Shown here in pieces: positions 58,096-64,000 of a DNA stretch of 64,000 nt. The notes under the pieces are model-generated. The model was not told the origin of the DNA. It made no database searches and saw only the letters and a list, made by a program, of their open reading frames with translations. Position numbers and translations under genes: made by a program. How positions within the stretch are numbered: position 1 is the first letter of the stretch; each line of letters opens with the position of its first letter. Source of the stretch: a virus; IMG/VR virus record IMGVR_UViG_3300037294_000266, positions 1 through 64,000 of that record; one strand, given 5' to 3'.

Positions 58096-58869
58096 TCAGT
58101 CTGGCGTGCTAGCGAACTGGACTCGAGCAGTGAATGCTTTATCAAGATCGTCAGCGTCCTGGACTTCAGTTGCATGACTAGGTTTTATCTTAAAACCAAA
58201 CACTGCGTTATACACAGTGCCGTCAAGGGTACGAGGTGACTTACCAAAGAACTTACCAATGAAGTTCCCAACACCGATCAGCGTCTTGACAATGGCTAGG
58301 CGGACGCCTTCATTACGTTCATTGGCCACTACGTAACGATAACCGTAATAGACACGGCCGGTGGTTTTATCAACCGAACGGATGAAATACCAACCGTCTT
58401 TGATAGGGGCTTTGTCAGAGACATCGCCAGTACCCCACGATTCGATAATACAATCATTTACGAAGCATGCAAAGAACCGACTGGTACGTTTGCCTTGATT
58501 ATAGGCATTTCGACAAAGCCACATGTACTGGTTCCAGAACGTATGTTCCATCCCGCCACATGAAGCACTGTGTTTACCAGAAGGCTCACCACGCAAGCCA
58601 TCTTCATAGTTATTCCACCGACTGATGAACCGCCAGGCAGAAGCCCAGAATTGCCAATGCCCAGAGGAACCTTCGTCGATGTATTTCTGTTTGTGCGTAG
58701 CCTCAGACTCACCCATGTGATTCTTCGTGTGCTTCGCAGTAAGAATGACCAAGAACCCCATCGGGAAATAGGTCAGTAACACGGTGATGCCCAGGATGAA
58801 GCCTACGCCCATCCATTGGATAACTGCTGCCAGTACGTATTTAAACGGTGGCATTTTAGGACTTTCCAT
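58096..58869 (-). CDS. Hypothetical phage membrane protein
   Basis: A 257-residue protein with a hydrophobic N-terminal region (about residues 10-45, two closely spaced helices). The cytoplasmic-type remainder has 'WASAWRFISRWNNYEDGLRG', a block I remember from a phage family of unknown function, and many Trp and Cys. It lies 11 nt from the large virion gene at 58881, so it is co-expressed with it. Confidence 0.65.
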   Translation of the reverse strand: MESPKMPPFKYVLAAVIQWMGVGFILGITVLLTYFPMGFLVILTAKHTKNHMGESEATHKQKYIDEGSSGHWQFWASAWRFISRWNNYEDGLRGEPSGKHSASCGGMEHTFWNQYMWLCRNAYNQGKRTSRFFACFVNDCIIESWGTGDVSDKAPIKDGWYFIRSVDKTTGRVYYGYRYVVANERNEGVRLAIVKTLIGVGNFIGKFFGKSPRTLDGTVYNAVFGFKIKPSHATEVQDADDLDKAFTARVQFASTPD

Positions 58870-58880
58870 AATCTAACTCC

Positions 58881-60947
58881 TTAAGTGGAAGTAGCGCCTG
58901 TGTTCATAAAGTGATCTTTGATCAACTTCAGGTTCTTTGGCTGTTCAACACTGTACTGTATCCCAAGACCAGGATAGACATTAGAAATGTCACTGATCAT
59001 CTTAGAGACACGCTCAATTGGTGTAAGTGAAGGTTTCCAGGATTTCAACGTATTGTTGATCTCTGGAAGATTACCACCTAGTTGGAACGTGGGTTGAAAG
59101 CGCTTGACAGTGACTGCAATGGTCATCGGAACCGGACTGGTCAGTACCAGCCTAAGTTCGTCGTTGTTATTGAATTTCACTATGTCAATGTCGTTGGGGA
59201 ATGTCAGGTAATACCTACCCAGTGCCATGTCGAATCGAGCTGTGGCCAGAGACACGGTTCCACGATACAGCGTTCCCACCGATGCTTCGGTTAACGTCCC
59301 AATCAATCCAACTGCCACAGGGACTTTATTCTTCACCCCTATGTCAGTAGAGTGTCCATTATCTTTCGCAATTCCATCAATGATCAATTTAACTGCGAAA
59401 TCAACCACGTAATAAATCACGCGACTGGTGACAATCTGTCCTCCTGTCAATACTGCTGCCACCTGGATTGTTGTCCGCCCTGCGCCGATAGCGAATGGAC
59501 CTACAGCACTTGGAGCAACCGATGCGAATATTGCCACACTAACCCGACTTTCAGACCCACCTGCGTTGATAGACTCGCTGTCGCTCATCGATTCATAAAG
59601 CGGATGGTCGCCGTACGTAGATCTTAAAAACCCTACGTTAATGGGTGTTCGATTGTAGTCGCCAGAGAACCATGCTCCGAATCCAGTTATAATTGCGTTA
59701 GCCGTGGCGAAGAACCCTCCTTTATTGGAAGACGTCGCTTCGGCGATCGTGTTTATAACAGGACCGTGGTCGGTTATCAGATAGATGCCATTACCGTTTT
59801 CACGGTAGGTCATCATAGCGTCACGGCAATTCTGAGTTATCAGGTAAGCGTCGTTGGCATTCTGATACGCTGTAGAAAATACAATCACTGCGCAGTACTG
59901 TTCAAGTTCACTCAACGGAGCATCAATAAGGCCACCGGCCCATTCGTTACGATACTTGTAAGTAAACTGGTACCCGCACAACAACCCAAGTCGGGCGAGG
60001 GTTGTGCCGAACCCACCTCCTGCAACAGTATCTTTAATGAGATAGCTGCCGCCGGGTATCGCATCACCGATTATCAAGACCTTTTTATTACCGGCTGCTA
60101 CTTTGGTCTGATTGGCAATGAACTTCAACGCGTTGTAGAAGTATTTGTAACTCGCTGCCAAATGCGCCCTGACATCAACAACTGTTTTACTGATAGCAGA
60201 ATACTGATTAGCGCCGGTCGTGCTATTGACCAGTCCTGGGATGTCAAGTGTCTTCTCAAACAACGTTTCCTTAATCGTACCTGAACTATTAAGAATGTAG
60301 ATGTCTTTAAAGAACACCGTATATGTCCCGGCAGTATCGTTCTCAAAAGCAATTGTCCATTCATTAATAGTCCTGCCAGCTTGCGAAGACAGGTCTATGG
60401 TGCGTTTGTACCATTTGCCGTTGGCATGAGCTGAGAGATCGGAGGTCGGATGACACGACACTCCGTTCTGATCTACGATAGACGTCCCACGTAACCACTG
60501 AGGACTACCACTTGAAAACGTACCATCGACCCCTGCCTTTATTTGGGCATCGTTGGAGAAGATGTGATACACCAACTTATCGCCAGCAGCAATGGTCACT
60601 TGTCGGGAGGACAGCATCTGATAGTGATACGCATTGACGCCACCGGCACAGGTGCCAATCAGTCGCACAGCTGCATCAAACGGCTCTAGCGTAGCAGACG
60701 GCGCATATGTGTTATAAAACTTAGGAAACCCTCCGTCGTATACCACATTGCCACGACCGTCTTGGGTCACCGCAATGAATGGCACCGGTGGTACGCTCTG
60801 GTCATATGCCACATACTTAGATATCGAAGGAGCCCCGCCATTAACACTAAATTGGAGACTCTGGACATCTGAAGATAAGATCATGTTTACAGTGAATGGA
60901 TTTAGGTAGTAGCCTGGATCCACATCGTACGTGATTTCATTAGCCAT
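58881..60947 (-). CDS. Large virion/tail protein
   Basis: A 688-residue protein. It begins EITYDVDPGYYLNPFTVNMI and reads as a multi-domain, mostly beta structure. Residues about 280-420 (KKVLIIGDAIPGGSYLI, then GNGIYLITDHGPV) form an alpha/beta unit of flavodoxin or class-I amidotransferase-like type with a nucleophile-less look. The position after the VTVDAKGRVT fibre gene at 60958 (10-nt gap) suggests a tail protein, possibly an adhesin with an enzymatic domain. No signal peptide. The specific role is not recognised. Confidence 0.6.
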   Translation of the reverse strand: MANEITYDVDPGYYLNPFTVNMILSSDVQSLQFSVNGGAPSISKYVAYDQSVPPVPFIAVTQDGRGNVVYDGGFPKFYNTYAPSATLEPFDAAVRLIGTCAGGVNAYHYQMLSSRQVTIAAGDKLVYHIFSNDAQIKAGVDGTFSSGSPQWLRGTSIVDQNGVSCHPTSDLSAHANGKWYKRTIDLSSQAGRTINEWTIAFENDTAGTYTVFFKDIYILNSSGTIKETLFEKTLDIPGLVNSTTGANQYSAISKTVVDVRAHLAASYKYFYNALKFIANQTKVAAGNKKVLIIGDAIPGGSYLIKDTVAGGGFGTTLARLGLLCGYQFTYKYRNEWAGGLIDAPLSELEQYCAVIVFSTAYQNANDAYLITQNCRDAMMTYRENGNGIYLITDHGPVINTIAEATSSNKGGFFATANAIITGFGAWFSGDYNRTPINVGFLRSTYGDHPLYESMSDSESINAGGSESRVSVAIFASVAPSAVGPFAIGAGRTTIQVAAVLTGGQIVTSRVIYYVVDFAVKLIIDGIAKDNGHSTDIGVKNKVPVAVGLIGTLTEASVGTLYRGTVSLATARFDMALGRYYLTFPNDIDIVKFNNNDELRLVLTSPVPMTIAVTVKRFQPTFQLGGNLPEINNTLKSWKPSLTPIERVSKMISDISNVYPGLGIQYSVEQPKNLKLIKDHFMNTGATST

Positions 60948-60957
60948 GACGCCATCC

Positions 60958-61866
60958 TTACGGCACTGCTGGATAGACCAGTACTTTTACATAGAGGCTG
61001 ATAGCCAAGCCGGACTGGTTATCAATGAGAAGACGCTCTTCATCTTTAATCCCATATACGACAACACTTTCTGCGTTCAGGTACGCTCCTTCAGTTGGAG
61101 AGCCGATAGTGCTATTGAGAACACGAATCGTGATGTCTGCAGACTTGATGTCAAATGCAGCCGCATTGACTCCCAGCAAAGTAGTAATGTTGTATTCTTT
61201 CAGTTCATCTACAGTCAGTGAAACGTATTCGTTCACGACCATAGCTGTACTGGCAGGAATGTCAACTGCAATCTCTTCTACTGAAGTGACACGGCCTTTA
61301 GCATCCACCGTGATCTTCGGTATACTACCTGCACTACCGTAGACGCCCGCTGAAACAGCGGTGTTTGAAAGCGTCATTACGGATGAGACCGCTAACGCAC
61401 CGTCAAAGGTGACTTCCCATTCGCCGTCTCCAGTCATGGAGATCTTCCGACCGGTAGCCAGCTTAGTGGCAGTGGCTGCATTGCCTGTAGTGTTTTGATT
61501 CAGCGTTGGAATCCGCGCCGCAGCAAACACACCGGCTGTTGTCTTACCAGCGTCCAACGAAGGAATGTCAGCAGCCAACAGAAGTTGACCACCTGTGACA
61601 CGGCCTTTAGCATCCACTGTGACTTTAGGGTACGTCCCAGCCGCGACACCCGTCGTGTTGAGAGCAATGCTCCACGTAACGTCAGCATCGCCTTGGATGT
61701 TAACGTTACCAAGCAAGTCACCGCCCGCTGTGAGTGTGAACGGAGCTGTCAGTTTATCTGCACTGACGGCAGCCGCAGTACCATCTAGTTTACTGTCAAT
61801 GGACTCGCTGATTGCAGCCAGCATTGCGGCAAACTTAATCTTAAGGATATTGATTTTTGGTGACAT
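60958..61866 (-). CDS. Tail-fibre protein with VTVDAKGRVT repeats
   Basis: A 302-residue protein, paralogue of 54099. TYPKVTVDAKGRVTGGQLLL (about residue 80), TLNQNTTGNAATATKLATGR and KITVDAKGRVTSVEE (about 185) are the diagnostic repeats. The N-terminal helix (INILKIKFAAMLAAISESID) probably trimerises. The C-terminal 85 residues differ from those of the paralogue and may form a distinct tip. A class 2 site lies 48 nt upstream. Confidence 0.8.
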   Translation of the reverse strand: MSPKINILKIKFAAMLAAISESIDSKLDGTAAAVSADKLTAPFTLTAGGDLLGNVNIQGDADVTWSIALNTTGVAAGTYPKVTVDAKGRVTGGQLLLAADIPSLDAGKTTAGVFAAARIPTLNQNTTGNAATATKLATGRKISMTGDGEWEVTFDGALAVSSVMTLSNTAVSAGVYGSAGSIPKITVDAKGRVTSVEEIAVDIPASTAMVVNEYVSLTVDELKEYNITTLLGVNAAAFDIKSADITIRVLNSTIGSPTEGAYLNAESVVVYGIKDEERLLIDNQSGLAISLYVKVLVYPAVP

Positions 61867-61913
61867 GAGTACTTACCTTACTGGCTAATCCCACTTGTTA
61901 TAAAGGGGTTACG

Positions 61914-61924
61914 ATACATAGGAA
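61914..61924 (-). promoter_or_regulatory. Class 2 promoter-like motif
   Basis: Minus strand TTCCTATGTAT, 48 nt upstream of the fibre gene start at 61866. Confidence 0.45.
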
Positions 61925-61955
61925 TAGTCGTTTAACATGGCAAACAAAAAAAGAA

Positions 61956-61977
61956 AGAGCGGGGATATCCCCGCTCT
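61956..61977 (-). terminator. Intrinsic terminator
   Basis: AGAGCGGGGAT / ATCCCCGCTCT followed on the minus strand by TTCTTTTTTTGTTTG. Directly past the stop codon of the gene at 61980. Confidence 0.85.
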
Positions 61978-61979
61978 CT

Positions 61980-62777
61980 TTACCGTTTACTCGCAGCCCA
62001 GACCGACAGTGTAGATTTCTTCCAGAAAGGAGAACGCCCGTGGTATTTGTCAGGCTGAGGGAATGGAGCATAACCAGCTGGTATTTCCCCGGTACGATAA
62101 CGGCCAAGTGATGTCTTTGAAACTTTAAGATAATCGGCTGCGGCTGCCGCTGTTAGCAGATCATCGTAGTCTGTTGCACCCCTAGTGAAATGAGTACTAC
62201 ATAAAGAGACATCTTCGCGAATTGCTTCTTGCCATTGACGCATGACCGCTGCTCTTACTTTGTCTGATAGCAATGCAGTGGCGCGTCCAACGCGTTGATA
62301 GAGATGCTCCATCAAACGTTCATAAGTGACAATAGTTCCTTCGTCGATAATGCTGCCATTGATTAACACTCCTGCCTGTGGCTTTCCAAGGGCACGGAGC
62401 ATTGTTACGCTGTCTATCTTCATGGCAAGTTGGACGGATGTCTTAAACTCCATGATAAGCGTTTGATGTCCAGGAGGTCCAAAGACCTCGTGGTTGTCGC
62501 CGTGAACACGCATGACCCCAGTGATTGCTTTGACCACCTTCAAATCGTGTTCCAGTGAACTAAGAATGCGTGACTGATCTTTCAAATCCACCAATCCTTC
62601 AGGTGGGTGCTTAAGATCAAAGATAACTATCGTGGATGATGCATTAGTCAGGTAGTCGGAGCGGCTAAACGCGACGCGGTCGCCCAGTGATGATGGCTTG
62701 TAGATGCACTCGACTATATCTTTTTCGTTATTGTAATAGTAACCATAGGGACGAGATATTTCTTCATTGATACACAT
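61980..62777 (-). CDS. DNA-binding protein, excisionase-like C-terminus
   Basis: A 265-residue protein. The last 60 residues (about 207-265: AADYLKVSKTSLGRYRTGEI, then GRSPFWKKSTLSVWAASKR) are a MerR/AlpA-type winged helix as in excisionases and phage repressors. The N-terminal 200 residues are not recognised and may sense a signal or bind a partner. It may regulate the genes in this part of the genome; no operator was identified. Confidence 0.7.
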   Translation of the reverse strand: MCINEEISRPYGYYYNNEKDIVECIYKPSSLGDRVAFSRSDYLTNASSTIVIFDLKHPPEGLVDLKDQSRILSSLEHDLKVVKAITGVMRVHGDNHEVFGPPGHQTLIMEFKTSVQLAMKIDSVTMLRALGKPQAGVLINGSIIDEGTIVTYERLMEHLYQRVGRATALLSDKVRAAVMRQWQEAIREDVSLCSTHFTRGATDYDDLLTAAAAADYLKVSKTSLGRYRTGEIPAGYAPFPQPDKYHGRSPFWKKSTLSVWAASKR

Positions 62778-62807
62778 GGGTTAATCTCTGATGGTAATAG
62801 CACATGA

Positions 62808-63056
62808 CTATTGCGGGAACAATTCCACCATATCGCCAGCAAATGTTCGACACATCACGGACGTCACCGTGGTTGGATCGAGACCGTAGTCTTTCATGGC
62901 AGCTGCAATAACAGTGCCACATGACCAGTCTGGGAATGCGGATACCTTAAATCGAAACCAGTAGTCTGTTTTATAGTGGTAGACGAAGTCTTCACCTCGC
63001 ACCACTATATCAAAACTAGCAGACGCTACCGGCACTACCGGTATCAGTTCTATCAT
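62808..63056 (-). CDS. Small hypothetical protein
   Basis: An 82-residue protein, not recognised. Strand-rich start (LIPVVPVASASFDIVVRGED) with a short C-terminal helix. It overlaps the end of the gene at 63016 by 41 nt, which shows tight coupling. Confidence 0.6.
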   Translation of the reverse strand: MIELIPVVPVASASFDIVVRGEDFVYHYKTDYWFRFKVSAFPDWSCGTVIAAAMKDYGLDPTTVTSVMCRTFAGDMVELFPQ

Positions 63057-63438
63057 ACTTACTCCACCAAAGGTCAGGATCTTTAGTCATCAATAACCCC
63101 ACCTTCTTCATCCCGAACAGGTCGACTATTCTAACGAATGTACGATAAGTAATCAACGCGTCCAAGAGCAGAGTTTGCGGGATATCTCCCTTTGAGACTA
63201 TGTATTGTAAGTACATCCATACACGGTCTCGTTTGACATGACGACTCGAGTAAACGGCCTTGAAAGCAGCTTCTTCTACCGACATCGAACCTGCATGTTT
63301 GTACATACCATGAAGTGCTTTCCATGTCTCTGTCGTTTGTATATCGACTTCAAAAGCTTCGAATATGGCGTAGAGATCATGTTTAGCTCGATGGAAGAAC
63401 CAGATGTCTTTAAGATATTCACGGATACTTGAAAGCAT
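63016..63438 (-). CDS. Hypothetical helical protein
   Basis: A 140-residue, mainly helical protein. Contains RHVKRDRVWMYLQYIVSKGD and a C-terminal KDPDLWWSKY segment. Not recognised. It lies in a tight unit with the genes at 62808 and 63448. Confidence 0.6.
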   Translation of the reverse strand: MLSSIREYLKDIWFFHRAKHDLYAIFEAFEVDIQTTETWKALHGMYKHAGSMSVEEAAFKAVYSSRHVKRDRVWMYLQYIVSKGDIPQTLLLDALITYRTFVRIVDLFGMKKVGLLMTKDPDLWWSKYDRTDTGSAGSVC

Positions 63439-63447
63439 AAGTTTCTC

Positions 63448-63768
63448 CTAGAAGTAACATTCCTTACCTAGGTTGGAAAGGTCAGTGGTGTAAGGTTGGA
63501 ACTGGGAACTGCCAGGTCCTTCTGAACGCGGGGTGACACTGGCCAGGAAACCCATTGCCATCGGGAGCGCTGATTGAGGATTGAGGACAATTGCGTTAAT
63601 CAGCATTGCCTGGTCATCATACCCGTTGAGGTAGTATGCCTTGCCGATTTTGAATTTACTGATGTCAAGTTCAGTCAGTGCCTTGGCCTTCTTCAACTGG
63701 GCCTTTAACTGAGAGGTGATGGAGAACATACCACGGACATCAAGTACTTCTTCGTTGTCATCACTCAT
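63448..63768 (-). CDS. Hypothetical protein, 106 residues
   Basis: Not recognised. A mixed alpha/beta protein with a long N-terminal helix (ITSQLKAQLKKAKALTELDI). It overlaps the partial gene at 63765 by four nt (ATGA type), so translation is coupled. Confidence 0.6.
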   Translation of the reverse strand: MSDDNEEVLDVRGMFSITSQLKAQLKKAKALTELDISKFKIGKAYYLNGYDDQAMLINAIVLNPQSALPMAMGFLASVTPRSEGPGSSQFQPYTTDLSNLGKECYF

Positions 63769-64000
63769 TTCTTTCTTCCTATTGGGAATTGACGTTTATC
63801 ACCGCGAACACGATGAGGGATTCGCTCACGCCGAGGTATCTTGACATTGGCGTCAAGGCCGAACACTTGATGAGTGAGTTCGTTATACATGTCGCCGTGC
63901 ATTCTTAGCAATTCGTCCAGATTATTCTTAGGGGGCTCATATGAATTGACGAGCACGATGTCCGGCAGTCCTTTGAGTAGTTCTATTAACCGCTGATGCA
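63765..64000 (-). CDS. Partial hypothetical protein, cut by window edge
   Basis: The frame stays open to the right edge, so the listed part is only the C-terminal 78 or so residues; the natural start lies outside. The visible part (LIELLKGLPDIVLVNSYEPP, then VFGLDANVKIPRRERIPHRV) is basic at its C-terminus. A GTG at 63956 could be taken as a start but the codons before it (HQRLIELLKGLPDI) look coding. Confidence 0.7.
   Translation of the reverse strand, partial: HQRLIELLKGLPDIVLVNSYEPPKNNLDELLRMHGDMYNELTHQVFGLDANVKIPRRERIPHRVRGDKRQFPIGRKK

Noticed and set aside
63198-63220. A class 1-like sequence (CTATGTATTGTAAG on the plus strand)
   Set aside because: It lies inside the gene at 63016 and lacks the ATTCGAA half and AT-rich spacer.
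1-64000. tRNA genes, CRISPR arrays, insertion sequences and integrase
   Set aside because: No cloverleaf with CCA end, no regular short repeats with spacers, and no transposase or integrase motif could be seen; a software scan would be needed to exclude short tRNAs.

Overview
This window looks like part of a large ('jumbo') tailed-phage genome, most likely a phiKZ/OBP-like Pseudomonas myophage. The assignment is by inference from gene content. The phage-defining genes are a 722-residue major capsid protein with several S-x-E prohead-protease-type sites in its N-terminus, a DnaB-type helicase with a degenerate P-loop, an SF2 helicase, and a very large set of tail-fibre-like genes with their chaperones. 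The DNA metabolism genes are a class Ia ribonucleotide reductase, dCTP deaminase, dihydrofolate reductase, NAD-dependent DNA ligase, two Nudix proteins and a DHH phosphoesterase. No rRNA, tRNA, CRISPR array, integrase or insertion sequence was seen.

Layout. 1-3 kb: major capsid gene (minus strand). 3-4.6 kb: replicative helicase (plus). 4.7-6 kb: two virion/fibre-type genes. 6-12.8 kb: a leftward run of small unknown and membrane proteins with a DHH phosphoesterase, a short prohead-protease-like protein and dCTP deaminase. 13-16.7 kb: nrdA and nrdB (plus). 16.8-23 kb: rightward virion and tail-fibre genes ending in a fibre chaperone-like gene. 23-25.6 kb: leftward fibre genes, including a Kelch-like propeller protein. 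25.6-26.1 kb: a 0.5-kb non-coding stretch rich in inverted repeats. 26-30 kb: an acidic protein with S-x-E sites and an SF2 helicase. 30-39.5 kb: small proteins, a spanin pair, a lysine-rich histone-like protein, a possible ADP-ribosyltransferase-like protein, two proteasome-like Ntn-hydrolase paralogues and an unusual Nudix protein. 39.6-51.8 kb: nucleotide and DNA metabolism (Nudix, DHFR, ligase) plus an SspB-like ClpX adaptor and a degenerate GIY-YIG protein. 51.8-62 kb: a second large fibre/adhesin region. 62-64 kb: a DNA-binding protein and small genes, the last one cut by the window edge.

Regulation. Two promoter-like motifs recur. Class 1 (leftward, consensus ATTCGAA-N9/12-CAATACATNATA) lies 37-86 nt upstream of small unknown or membrane genes. 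Class 2 (core ATCCTATG on the coding strand) lies mostly 36-64 nt upstream of virion or fibre genes and of nrdA. Most transcription units end in strong GC-rich hairpins, many with a CTTCGG or CTGATG loop. This suggests early or middle versus late gene classes read by phage-specified RNA polymerases, as known for phiKZ-like phages. That part is inference.

Candidates of most interest: a phage SspB homologue ending in the ClpX-binding tail; a non-coding RNA candidate at 52.3-52.4 kb that matches the complement of the 16S rRNA 3' end; two promoter classes; the tandem Ntn-hydrolase-like genes; and a coding stretch at 36.35-36.74 kb that has no ordinary start codon.
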